Assembly: GCA_949430125.1 (NCBI GenBank) | Contig: CASQMQ010000050.1 | Span: forward strand, 16,159 to 80,158 | Length of the DNA stretch: 64,000 nt | Reading direction: 5' to 3' | Source of the DNA: an uncultured Pseudomonadales bacterium | GTDB taxonomy: Bacteria; Pseudomonadota; Gammaproteobacteria; Pseudomonadales; Pseudohongiellaceae | In this document: positions 29,654 to 39,365 of the stretch, in pieces | How positions within the stretch are numbered: the first letter of the stretch is position 1 | Layout of the letters: each line of letters opens with the position of its first letter | The notes under the pieces: model-generated | The model's input: the letters and a program-made list of their open reading frames with translations, nothing else | What the model was told of the DNA's origin: nothing | Database searches by the model: none | Position numbers and translations under genes: made by a program

Positions 29654-31818
29654 GCGAAGCTATTCACATCGGTCTCGATCCGCTAAATACCATCGGTAAT
29701 GCGACCTCACGAGTAGACGCGGAAGAGCGAGTTACCGGTGAGGCCAAATATAGTCGCGACGTTAAACTGCCCGGCATGCTTTATGCGCAGATACTGCGAA
29801 GCCCCCATCCTCATGCTCGCATTCGCTCAATTGATACCTCGTCCGCCCAGGCGTTGCCTGGCGTGCGAGTGGTCATCACTGGCGATAACGCCTCGGTAGT
29901 TTGGGGAGCAGGTTCCGTTTCTGGCGGCCGTCAGTACAACGACCCGACTAAGGACGCCACGTTGCATAGGCGCTACATATTCAACAACCCCGTGCGTTTC
30001 GTTGGCGATTCTGTCGCGGCGGTTGCCGCTATCGATAGACACACTGCCGAGCAGGCGCTGGCGCTCATCAAAGTAGACTACGAAGAACTGCCCTTTGTAT
30101 TAGAGCCAGAAGCTGCCTTGGAGTCGGGTGCGCCAAAGGTATGGCCTGACGGTAATCTCTGCCCCGACTTCCGCAATAACTTCGAGCCTATGGTGTCGAA
30201 CTTGGGCGATGTTGAAGCAGGCTTTGCCGAGGCCGATCAAATATTTGAAGAACGTTATGAGACCAGCTTTATTCACAACGCCCAGATGGAACCTCGTGCG
30301 GCATTAGCTCATTGGGAGGGAGACAAGCTCACGCTATACTCGCCGACTCAGGGCATCTCTAATTGCCGCCACGACACCGCCCGCGATCTCGGCCTGGAAG
30401 ACCATCAGGTGCGCATCGTTTGCAACTATATGGGTGGCGGCTTCGGTAACAAGAATCAGAACCAAGATGCCGATCTAGTTGCCGCAATCTTATCTAAGCA
30501 TGCCGGTGCACCGGTGATGTTGGAATTTTCAAGGCGCGACGACTGGCTTGGCGTGCACGGCCGCTGGCCTACTGTGCAGTATTACAAGGTTGGCGCGAAG
30601 AACGACGGCACCGTCACCGCCATCCAGATGCGTGGCTACAGTGGTATGGGGCCATATCGCAAGAACTCCGGCGGTATTAGTGGCATGGACGCCTATGCCT
30701 GCCCGAATAGGCTGCGCAGTATTTCTCCTGTCTATACTAACCGCACTACCTCCGGTAACTTTCGTGCGCCATCTGAACCACATGGCTTTTATGGTGTGGA
30801 GTCCATGATGGACGAGATGGCCTATAAACTTGGTTTAGATCCGGTAGAGTTCGCTCTGAAGAATATGCGCAGGCCAACTGACGACAGGCCATTTACAAAT
30901 TATTCCTTGGAAGAAGTTATCACTAGCGGTGCTGAACAGTTCGATTGGAACTCTCGCAGGCGGACCACGCCAGGCTCCGACGATGGTCCTATCAAGCGAG
31001 GCTCGGGCTTCTCTTTCATGATGTTCCGAGCAGGCCTTGGCACCAGCAGCGCAATTGTGAGAGTTGATGCTCAGCGCCAATATACTCTGTTTGTTGGCGT
31101 CACTGACATTGGTCCAGGTGCTAAGACCACCATGGGGATGATCGCCGCCGAAGAACTTGGCGTGCCGTTATCGCAAGTAGAAGTCGTGTCGGGCGATACC
31201 GACCGCTGCCCCTATTCAGTAGGCGAGTCCGGGAGTCGCACCACTATTCAAACCGGCTACGCAGTGATGCAGGCCGCAAAAGATCTTAACCAACAGATCG
31301 CCGATAACGGCATGCCCAGTGGCAACGACGTATTAATCGCCTCAGCCACTCCTAACCCTAGCACTGATGGGAAGACTCGACAGTGCTTCGGCGCCCATTT
31401 CGTAGAGGTGGAGGTGGACACCCGCATCGGCACCACGCGAATCTTAAAATACACAGCAGTTCATGAGTCGGGCCGCATCATTAACCCAACTACCGCTCGC
31501 GATCAGATCCGCGGGGCGACCATTCAAGGCATCGGCCAAGCGCTGCACGAGGACTTGCTATATGACCCGGCTAGTGGCCAGCCATTAACCACTGGCTACT
31601 ATCGTGCGCGACATCTAACCCATTTAGATATCCCCGAGATCGATGTTACCTTTATCGAAGTTGATGATGGCTATGGTCCCTTCGGTGCTAAAACGGTAGG
31701 TGAGGGTGGCATTATTCTTGCCCCGGCTGCCATGGCTAATGCCATCAGTAACGCTATCGGTGCGCGCATGACTTCGCTGCCCATCTCCCGAGATAAAATA
31801 CTGGAGGCAATGGCATGA
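29650..31818 (+). CDS. Xanthine dehydrogenase family molybdopterin-binding subunit
   Basis: RVTGEAKYSRDVKLPGMLYAQILRSPHPHARI, YMGGGFGNKNQ, KTVGEGGIILAPAAMANAI. Confidence 0.94.
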   Translation: MSEAIHIGLDPLNTIGNATSRVDAEERVTGEAKYSRDVKLPGMLYAQILRSPHPHARIRSIDTSSAQALPGVRVVITGDNASVVWGAGSVSGGRQYNDPTKDATLHRRYIFNNPVRFVGDSVAAVAAIDRHTAEQALALIKVDYEELPFVLEPEAALESGAPKVWPDGNLCPDFRNNFEPMVSNLGDVEAGFAEADQIFEERYETSFIHNAQMEPRAALAHWEGDKLTLYSPTQGISNCRHDTARDLGLEDHQVRIVCNYMGGGFGNKNQNQDADLVAAILSKHAGAPVMLEFSRRDDWLGVHGRWPTVQYYKVGAKNDGTVTAIQMRGYSGMGPYRKNSGGISGMDAYACPNRLRSISPVYTNRTTSGNFRAPSEPHGFYGVESMMDEMAYKLGLDPVEFALKNMRRPTDDRPFTNYSLEEVITSGAEQFDWNSRRRTTPGSDDGPIKRGSGFSFMMFRAGLGTSSAIVRVDAQRQYTLFVGVTDIGPGAKTTMGMIAAEELGVPLSQVEVVSGDTDRCPYSVGESGSRTTIQTGYAVMQAAKDLNQQIADNGMPSGNDVLIASATPNPSTDGKTRQCFGAHFVEVEVDTRIGTTRILKYTAVHESGRIINPTTARDQIRGATIQGIGQALHEDLLYDPASGQPLTTGYYRARHLTHLDIPEIDVTFIEVDDGYGPFGAKTVGEGGIILAPAAMANAISNAIGARMTSLPISRDKILEAMA

Positions 31819-32788
31819 AGGCTTTTACTAATATAAATGTGAGTTCCGTCGATGAAGCGGTTAGCGCAGCTGCGCAGGCTCATAACAATGGTCAGTCTGT
31901 CGCATTCTCCAGTGGAGGCACTGATCTATTGCAACAGCTCAAGGATGGTACTGACAAAAGCGATGTCATTATTAACCTGCGTAATGTGGAAGGCGCGCAC
32001 GAGATTAGCAGCGCGAATGGCACAATTAGAATCGGCGGCCTGATTACTCTCGACGAATTGAGTAATAGTGACCTTAACGATGTGTTGACTGAGGCGGCTG
32101 CAAGCGTTGGTACGCCACAGATTCGCAACGTGGCAACTTTGTCTGGCAATGTAACCCAGCGCCCGTGGTGTTGGTACTACCGCAACAGTTTTAATTGTTA
32201 CAAGGCTGGGGGTAATGAATGTTTCTCCGTGACCGGAGAGAACCAACAACATGCGATCTATGGTGGTGGCCCAAGCTATATTGTTCATCCTTCCGATGTG
32301 GCGCCGGCGCTGGTCGCATTAGATGCAAGCTTCATAGTGGCGGGTCCAGATGGCGAGCGTAATGTTAGCGCCGATAACTTCTTTGTTATGCCAAGCCAAG
32401 ACCCAGCGACGGAAAACTCTCTACGCTCTGACGAACTGTTAGTGGGCGTCAGCTTGCCCATCACTTCAGCGAGCAGCATAAGTCACTATTATAAAATCAT
32501 GGACCGCGAAGCGTGGACTCACGCCGAAGTCAGTGTGGCCGCGGTGCTAAATATGAACGGCGATCTTGTCGAGTCTGCGAGTATAGTCTTAGGTGGAGTT
32601 GCTACCGTGCCATGGAAACTTACTGAGGTCGAAAATTATTTAGTTGGCCGTCAACTAATACTGCAGTGGTCAGCATGGCAGGCCAGATGGCTGTCATAGG
32701 TGCCAGACCGCTGGCGAAGAACGGCCACAAAGTGTCGATGACCAGCGCCGCCGTCGAGCGTACACTGCTGAATTTGGTAAATGGCTAA
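31815..32788 (+). pseudogene. Xanthine dehydrogenase family FAD-binding subunit, frameshifted near the C terminus
   Basis: ORF ends 32699, but the family C terminus continues in another frame: ...VSMAGQMAVIGARPLAKNGHKVSMTSAAVERTLLNLVNG*. Confidence 0.85.
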
Positions 32789-33144
32789 TGAATAGAAGAG
32801 ATTTTCTATTGCTGCGCTGCGAAGAGGAGAAGCAGATCGCAGAGCTGTCTTGCGAGAAATTATTCGTTCACTACTCTGACGTTAACTCCGGCTTCCATGA
32901 GGCAGAGGCAGAGGAGGGTACTATGGACGATGCAGATTGGTGGGCTGGCGAACCGCCACTATTGATCCACAGCATCGACCCAGATAAATTTTTCAGTAAC
33001 GTGATGCAGGATCTAAAGGGCGTGGACTCTTTAAGAGTGCTAGATATGGAGTGGGTTGTGCAGGGCGACTTCCGGATTAGGGTAGAGACCTTATTAGCAG
33101 CGGCTAGGGCGAGGGGTGTTGAGGTCGTATTCCAGACCCGATGA
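32788..33144 (+). CDS. Hypothetical protein
   Basis: Start overlaps (TAATG) the shifted-frame stop of the FAD subunit gene. Confidence 0.5.
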   Translation: MNRRDFLLLRCEEEKQIAELSCEKLFVHYSDVNSGFHEAEAEEGTMDDADWWAGEPPLLIHSIDPDKFFSNVMQDLKGVDSLRVLDMEWVVQGDFRIRVETLLAAARARGVEVVFQTR

Positions 33145-33204
33145 GACAAAACCGCCACAGCAAAATTTAGAATCATTGCAGTCCAATTTGGGAAGCAAAG
33201 TCTA

Positions 33205-33600
33205 ATGACCGGAGTAGTTGCTAAATTGAATATTATATTTTTACGTAGAAGCGGTAAGCAGTCTGCCATTCTTCTGCTGGCTCTTACCTTGCTAGTAGGG
33301 TGTTCCCCAGCACCGGTTATATATGACGCCTCCATCAATGAAAGCATGCCTGTATTCAACGACGAACAGATTAAGTCTCAGATCGAATCCACAATTGCTC
33401 GCTCTGAAGACCTGCCCCAGCAGATAGGCGTGCAAGTACTTGAGGGTGTGGTGATACTCACAGGGGTATTAGACTGCGAAGGCTGCGGTGGGATGCGCAC
33501 CCCTGGTAATCTTGGTACCGTGCAGCAGAGTCTAGGCGCGGTAGTAAGAGCTGTAGAAGGCGTGCAAGAAGTGATTTTCGATCTAAGTCTAGAGAGCTGA
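33205..33600 (+). CDS. BON-domain-like lipoprotein
   Basis: Lipobox LLVGCSPAP; DEQIKSQIESTIARSEDLPQQIGVQVLEGVVILTGVLDC. Confidence 0.6.
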   Translation: MTGVVAKLNIIFLRRSGKQSAILLLALTLLVGCSPAPVIYDASINESMPVFNDEQIKSQIESTIARSEDLPQQIGVQVLEGVVILTGVLDCEGCGGMRTPGNLGTVQQSLGAVVRAVEGVQEVIFDLSLES

Positions 33601-33770
33601 TAGGGTCACTTATTCAAGAGATGACGAGTAACTGATACTCAAATCACTTCCTGCGTCACATCAGCACTTTATCTGATATGCCCTCTGTATAATTATCGAG
33701 ACCACCATTTTCCATCGTTTGTGTTCTGATTAAATCTTTATGCTGATTTATGAGTGAATATTTCACTTCC

Positions 33771-34802
33771 TTATTCTCGGAATAAATCAGCTACGCGATC
33801 CGACACTTCATTCGCATCTTTACGGCGCGCGCCGCGCAGCATATTCGCCATGCCGTAGTTTCCTTCGTGGCAGGCGTACTCGTACAACTGAGACTCTACT
33901 CTAGTTAAAGGAACTATAGCGCTTAACTTTTCAGTAAAAGTAGAAGGGTCATCGATAGTGAATTCATAGTTGATGGTTCGTGGTCCGACTCGGGTAAATT
34001 GTTCTGTGAGTACTTTGTTTTTAGATGTGCCGAAGCCATCGAAGCTTTGCGTCAAGCCATTAAAATTTTGCGTTACAACTACCAAAGTATCGTTGTCCCA
34101 ATGACCGCGTGAGTCACCTGACCAAAGTCCTAGGTTCTCATCCAGAGCCGGGCCTTTTTCGAGTTTAACTAGTCGAGCGTCATGCACCATCTCGGTCAGG
34201 ATCACCAGATGATCTTTGTTCTGTACGATCTGCAAATTGTTGTTGTAAACGCTGGGTGATAACGGCGGGCCGGAGTTAAAGCCCACTATGCAGCGCTCCG
34301 AAAGACCCCGATCCTCCGGACCATCTCGGCCAATGCCGCCGATGACAAACCTCACCGGACGTTCTCCTACAACTTCTATTTCTCCACCGGGTTGATTCTC
34401 TATGCCCTTCGCAAGCGGGGGAATGCGACCATTTAGTGGGAAGACGATAAGCGAAGTGCGCACGTTGCCTGCTCCGCGGATTTTCTCCATCCAGATGGTG
34501 TCATTGTAAAAAGCTTCAACGCCGGATGCCGACCGCGTTGGCGCATCTGCCGATCCCAAGCTAAAGCGCTGACCCTGTGCTGCTCGGATTTCATCACCGG
34601 TGAGAAATTGCTGCTCTCCGAATTCCTCGGGGCGTTGCATCGGGACATTAGATGAGAAATTCCAAACCCCTTGAAGGTCGGGTAGCCCCCACTGAGTGCG
34701 TGGAGCTTCATAGTCTTCGGCAGCCATGCCCAGCTGGGAAGCCTGCAGGGAGAGCCACAATAGTAGTAACAACGAACACTGTCTCTTCATCAGTTGTTCC
34801 AT
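33771..34802 (-). CDS. Secreted hypothetical protein (YEYACHEGNY family, copy 1)
   Basis: Signal peptide; PDLQGVWNFSS; SERCIVGFNSGPPLSPSVYNNNLQIVQ; LYEYACHEGNYGMANMLRGARR. Confidence 0.8.
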   Translation of the reverse strand: MEQLMKRQCSLLLLLWLSLQASQLGMAAEDYEAPRTQWGLPDLQGVWNFSSNVPMQRPEEFGEQQFLTGDEIRAAQGQRFSLGSADAPTRSASGVEAFYNDTIWMEKIRGAGNVRTSLIVFPLNGRIPPLAKGIENQPGGEIEVVGERPVRFVIGGIGRDGPEDRGLSERCIVGFNSGPPLSPSVYNNNLQIVQNKDHLVILTEMVHDARLVKLEKGPALDENLGLWSGDSRGHWDNDTLVVVTQNFNGLTQSFDGFGTSKNKVLTEQFTRVGPRTINYEFTIDDPSTFTEKLSAIVPLTRVESQLYEYACHEGNYGMANMLRGARRKDANEVSDRVADLFRE

Positions 34803-34899
34803 GAACTCAATCGAACTGGCGTAATGGATAATTGCTCAATCGATAGGGCAGCAGTAGCTTCTGGAAATGGGGCCGGAATAATAAGATCGACGTTCTCTT

Positions 34900-35286
34900 T
34901 CACGATTCGTAGGGAGGTCGGCTATCTAGCATGATCTTATTCAGCTTATCTTGCGCGCGCTTCGTATCAGTCAAATCTTGCACTTCCAACATTTCACATT
35001 TGTCTTCTACCATTTGAGTGATAGTTACTGGGTAGAATTTGCAGTCGTCGGGGCGGTCCATATAGATATCGCAGGTATAGATTTCTTTTTTGGGTGTTTT
35101 TCTCAACCAAGGACAACGATCCAATTGCTTGCCAGTGGCAGGGTCCGTCCAGATACCCCCGTCCTGCACATATTCGTATAGATCGGGTCTAAAGGTCTCC
35201 CACAGCTGTATTTCCTCATCCGATACCGACAAGCCGTCGCCACCGTACTTCGTACAACATTTTCCGCACTGATTGCATTCTTTCAA
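34900..35286 (-). CDS. YkgJ-like CxxCxxCC family protein
   Basis: CNQCGKCCTKYGGDGLSVSDEEI...CPWL...CDIYMDRPDDCKFYP. Confidence 0.85.
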   Translation of the reverse strand: MKECNQCGKCCTKYGGDGLSVSDEEIQLWETFRPDLYEYVQDGGIWTDPATGKQLDRCPWLRKTPKKEIYTCDIYMDRPDDCKFYPVTITQMVEDKCEMLEVQDLTDTKRAQDKLNKIMLDSRPPYES

Positions 35287-35487
35287 GGGTAAGGCTCGCT
35301 TCCGGATATTTGTTGGTGAGCTTCTTCAATTGGAGAGTAACAACCACGCTGGCGCTGATCGATGTGAAGGTTATTTGTTGAGCTTTGATCATGGACTAAA
35401 ACCGCTGCAAATTGTAGTCATGCTAACGGCAATTCATTAGAATCACAGTGGTATCGTACATAATCGGCCCAAAACAGGGGGAACATC

Positions 35488-36431
35488 ATGTCAACAAAAG
35501 AAAAGCGCACAGTTCCAGCCGAAGCAATCGAAATTTACAACAAGTACATTCACGACGAAATCAGCCGGCGTGAATTATGAGCGGCGTAAAGAAGTTTGCA
35601 GTCCTCGGCCTCTCTGCTGGCGCCATAGTGCAGGCGTTAATGCCGAACTATGCAATGGGGCAGCAGATCTCGCGCGATGACGAACGCATTACTACTAGCT
35701 ATGAGACACTGCCATCGCCCGACGGCAACGGCTATATACGTGGCTATCTAGTGCGCCCCTTCAGTGCGGACAGTCGACGCGAAATATCCTCCGCGCTGCC
35801 CGGCATTGTCGTTGTGCACGAGAACCGCGGGCTTAATCCTCACACCGAAGACGTTGCTCGCCGCTTCGCTCTGGCCAACTTCATGGCATTCGCTCCGGAC
35901 GTGCTCACCTCAGTCGGTGGTTACCCCGGCGATGACTACCAAGGCGGGAAACTTTTTCGTGAGATTGACAACGGAAAAAAATTTGAAGATATTGTTTCCA
36001 GCGCACTCTGGCTGAAAAACCGTCCAGACTGCAGCGGTAAAATTGGCGTGACCGGTTTCTGTTACGGCGGCAGCGTCTCCAACCAACTCGCGGTAAGGCT
36101 AGGTGATGATCTTGCAGCAGCCGTTCCATTCTGCGGTGGTGGGGCAGCAGCTGCCGATGTGCCGAACATCAAGGCGGCAGTATTAGTGCAGCATGGGGCG
36201 CTCGATACGCGGCTGGTTGAAGCTTGGCCGGCTTACGAGGAAGCCTTGATAGCTGCCAATGTCAACCATGAAGGCCATCTCTACCCGGGCGCCAGGCACG
36301 GGTTTTTCAACGACGCCACACCCGAATGTTACGACGCGGCGGCAGCAACCGATGCTTGGATGCGTACAGTAGATTGGTTCAATAGGTATGTTCGAGACTT
36401 AATACTAAAGAGCCTAGCTGTTATAAACTAG
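35488..36431 (+). pseudogene. Dienelactone hydrolase family protein (YghX-like), frameshift inside Tat signal
   Basis: Short ORF 35488-35580 (MSTKEKRTVPAEAIEIYNKYIHDEISRREL*) abuts ORF 35577-36431; one extra T gives RREFMSGVKKFAVLGLSAGAIVQAL. Nucleophile motif GFCYGG. Confidence 0.8.
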
Positions 36432-36454
36432 CGATAGCCCAAAAAGAGAGAAGT

Positions 36455-36943
36455 ATGAACAGGAAGAATCGAATAAGTAGAATAATTGCAGTGCTGGCAA
36501 TTCTAACCTTAAGTTTAGTGCAGATGAATTCCGCCATGGCACAGCCGCCGCCGAAGGACCCTAACAACTATGTTCCGGGGCTGGGTGATCTTATGGGATC
36601 TCTACAGGTGCAGCATGGCAAGTTATGGTTTGCTGGTTATGCGCAGAACTGGCCGCTGGCAGCCTATGCGGTGGATGCTATCAAAGAGGGGATTGCGGAC
36701 ATGATAGTCCTGCGTCCACGCTACAAGAGAGAATCCATTGTTGAGATGCTTACCCTGTTTACCGCCAAACCATTGCAGGATCTTGAAGAAGCAGTAGAGA
36801 CAAAGGACAGCGCGCTATTTATGCAGGCTTATGATTCGCTTACCGAAGGCTGCAACACCTGCCACAACAATCACGATTATGGGTTTATCGCTATTCAGCG
36901 ACCGACGGTTCCCGCCTGGACCAATCTGCGCTACCGGCCCTAA
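36455..36943 (+). CDS. Secreted protein with one CxxCH heme-binding motif
   Basis: Signal peptide ending AMA; EGCNTCHNNHDYGFIAIQRP. Confidence 0.7.
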   Translation: MNRKNRISRIIAVLAILTLSLVQMNSAMAQPPPKDPNNYVPGLGDLMGSLQVQHGKLWFAGYAQNWPLAAYAVDAIKEGIADMIVLRPRYKRESIVEMLTLFTAKPLQDLEEAVETKDSALFMQAYDSLTEGCNTCHNNHDYGFIAIQRPTVPAWTNLRYRP

Positions 36944-36974
36944 GCCGCGGCCAGAACCCTGAAGGAGGTGTGAC

Positions 36975-38345
36975 TTGAGCAAGGAAGCAAGCAGAACGCA
37001 ATTTCTACGAGTGCTAGGCCGCCGAGAGGTATTGGCTCTGGCATTCGGTGCCATGATCGGCTGGAGCTGGGTAGTGCTGTCAGGTACGTGGATCAGCTCG
37101 GCAGGCACGCTCGGTGCAATTGTAGCGTTTCTCATCGGCGGCGCAGCGATATTACTAATTGGTCTTACCTATGCAGAGCTTGCCTCGGCTTTACCTTTTG
37201 CCGGCGGCGAGCACGTTTACAGTAAGCGCGCGCTAGGCTCCGGTGCTTCCTTTATTTGCACCTGGGGGATCATCCTCGGCTACGTCTCCGTTGTAACTTT
37301 CGAGGCAGTGGCTCTGCCAACCGTGCTGGATTCATTAATGCCGGGCCTTGATAAATTTTTCCTTTGGCAAATTGCCGGTTGGGATGTTTATCTGTCCTGG
37401 GTATTAGTAGGCGTAGCTGGCTCCGTGACTATGACCGTTCTCAACGTGATAGGCGTGCGCATGGTAGCGCTGGTGCAAAGCGTGGTCGTGTTGGCTATTT
37501 TGCTTGTAGGGGTGTTGTTTGTTAGCGGAGCTCTGTTCACCGGCGACATTAGCAATATGCAGCCCTTGTTTAAGGATGGTGTCTCAGGAATTACATTGGT
37601 GCTGGTAATGGTGCCGTTTATGTTTGTAGGCTTCGATACCATTCCCCAGGCCGCCGAGGAAATAGACCTACCGTTTAAAGATATTGGCGCCGTATTAATG
37701 ATCTCCGTAGCGATGGCTATCGTGTGGTATGGCTTTATCGTGCTAGGGGTTGGTCTGGTTCTGGACGAGGCTGCAATTAATTCTTCTGAGGTGGTGACCG
37801 CAGCGGCCAATACCGCCATCTACGGCGAGGCAGGTGGTACGGTGTTATTGATTGCCGGTCTCGCCGGCATTATTACCAGCTGGAATGCCTTCATCCTCGG
37901 AGGCAGCCGTGCTATTTATGCCTTAGCCCACGGGGGTTTATTGCCAGAATTTCTTGGCGAGCTTCATCCGAAATATCACACACCGAAAAATGCGATCCTG
38001 TTGATTGGTGCACTGTCTATTATCGGTCCCTTCTTTGGTCGCCCAGCATTGGTCTGGGTTGTCGACGCGGGCGGTCTTGGTATTGTGATTGCCTACGGCA
38101 TGGTGGCCTGGTCATTTTTGGTATTACGCAAGAAGGAGCCAGAACTGGAAAGACCCTATAAAGTACGTTATGGTAAATTCGTAGGCACCTCGGCATTAGT
38201 GTTATCGATTGGTCTGGGCTTGCTCTATCTGCCTGGGAGCCCCGCAGCATTGATCTGGCCGCAGGAATGGGGAATCGTTTTGGCGTGGACTATTCTTGGG
38301 GGGATTCTGTATGGATTTGCACACAAAAGAGGAGGAACAGGGTGA
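36975..38345 (+). CDS. APC superfamily amino acid permease
   Basis: LGRREVLALAFGAMIGWSWVVLSGTWI...; 12-TM-like hydrophobicity. Confidence 0.92.
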   Translation: MSKEASRTQFLRVLGRREVLALAFGAMIGWSWVVLSGTWISSAGTLGAIVAFLIGGAAILLIGLTYAELASALPFAGGEHVYSKRALGSGASFICTWGIILGYVSVVTFEAVALPTVLDSLMPGLDKFFLWQIAGWDVYLSWVLVGVAGSVTMTVLNVIGVRMVALVQSVVVLAILLVGVLFVSGALFTGDISNMQPLFKDGVSGITLVLVMVPFMFVGFDTIPQAAEEIDLPFKDIGAVLMISVAMAIVWYGFIVLGVGLVLDEAAINSSEVVTAAANTAIYGEAGGTVLLIAGLAGIITSWNAFILGGSRAIYALAHGGLLPEFLGELHPKYHTPKNAILLIGALSIIGPFFGRPALVWVVDAGGLGIVIAYGMVAWSFLVLRKKEPELERPYKVRYGKFVGTSALVLSIGLGLLYLPGSPAALIWPQEWGIVLAWTILGGILYGFAHKRGGTG

Positions 38346-38443
38346 ACTGCCAACTAAATAAGTCCATCCCCGTTCAGGCTTCTTACCTTCGCAGATTTTT
38401 CTGGAAAAATGATCTGTCCCAATAAAAATACGAGGCAACCACA

Positions 38444-38926
38444 ATGACACTCAGATTCTACAAGTATGTTCTATCAGCCCTACTATTTTTCTCAGCAACA
38501 ACCGTCCTCGCCCAAGGGGCAGACGATCCTAGCCTGATGACGTATGACCTAGCCACTGTAGCTATGGAGGCATCCGAAGCTTACGCCCGAAATCAGGAAT
38601 GGAATGTCACGATTCTAATAACGGACCAAAATAACAATCCGGTGATGCTACGGCGTATCGATGGAGCCGGAGCACGTACTTTCGCCTTTGCCATCTCTAA
38701 AGCGTTAGTAGTGACCCAAACCGGTCTGACTTCTGCGGAATATGGAAATCGAGTTGAAGCAGGAGACATCGAAGCAATAGAAGGTGGTGTCACATTTGCA
38801 GGAGGCGTACCGGTTTATAGGAATGGTCAGCTAATCGGCGCAATCGCAACAAGCGGAGTCAGGGCTGCTCAGGATGAAGAAGTGTCTCTGGTAGGAGTTG
38901 AGACCATAGGCAGTTCATCTAACTAG
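38444..38926 (+). CDS. GlcG/HbpS family secreted protein
   Basis: EWNVTILITDQNNNPVMLRRIDGAGARTFAFAISKA...GGVPVYRNGQLIGAIATSG. Confidence 0.88.
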   Translation: MTLRFYKYVLSALLFFSATTVLAQGADDPSLMTYDLATVAMEASEAYARNQEWNVTILITDQNNNPVMLRRIDGAGARTFAFAISKALVVTQTGLTSAEYGNRVEAGDIEAIEGGVTFAGGVPVYRNGQLIGAIATSGVRAAQDEEVSLVGVETIGSSSN

Positions 38927-38993
38927 TACAAAAGGGGTAGATTTATTTTCCGACATCACGTTACAGAAATAAATCGCTCCTCTTGGTATTTTG

Positions 38994-39350
38994 TTATTGT
39001 TGCTCAAGTTTAAGCTTGTCTATTTTGGTTAGCTTGCTTGCTACATTATTATATGAACCTTCAGCCAAATCAGTAAGTATTCCATCGGGCAACTCACCGG
39101 TGAGACAAATTGTTATCCCGTGTTTTTTGTTCATGTGATAACCAGGTACGACTGACCCAAATTAGTTCACCAAAACCTCTCCGCAAGCCGGAGCGCATTT
39201 GAGCGTAATTCGTGCAGGCTTGTCTTTTTGCGACACTAGAGCAAACATTTTTCCTATAACCTTAAACACCAATGCGTCGGGTCCAAAGAGATCGTCCCCT
39301 TCGGAACCTTTAAGCTCGCTGAGGTATTTCTCTAGTGCATTTTCCTTCAT
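38994..39350 (-). pseudogene. MmcQ/YjbR family protein interrupted by an in-frame TAA
   Basis: Same-frame translation ...DALVFKVIGKMFALVSQKDKPARITLKCAPACGEVLVN*FGSVVPGYHMNKKHGITICLTGELPDGILTDLAEGSYNNVASKLTKIDKLKLEQQ*; stop at 39162-39164. Confidence 0.8.
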
Positions 39351-39365
39351 AGGGGTGCATTTGCA

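Noticed and set aside
33770-33795. tattctcggaataaatcag resembling the 52.8-kb terminator stem
   Set aside because: It is coding sequence for the C terminus RVADLFRE*; resemblance is coincidental
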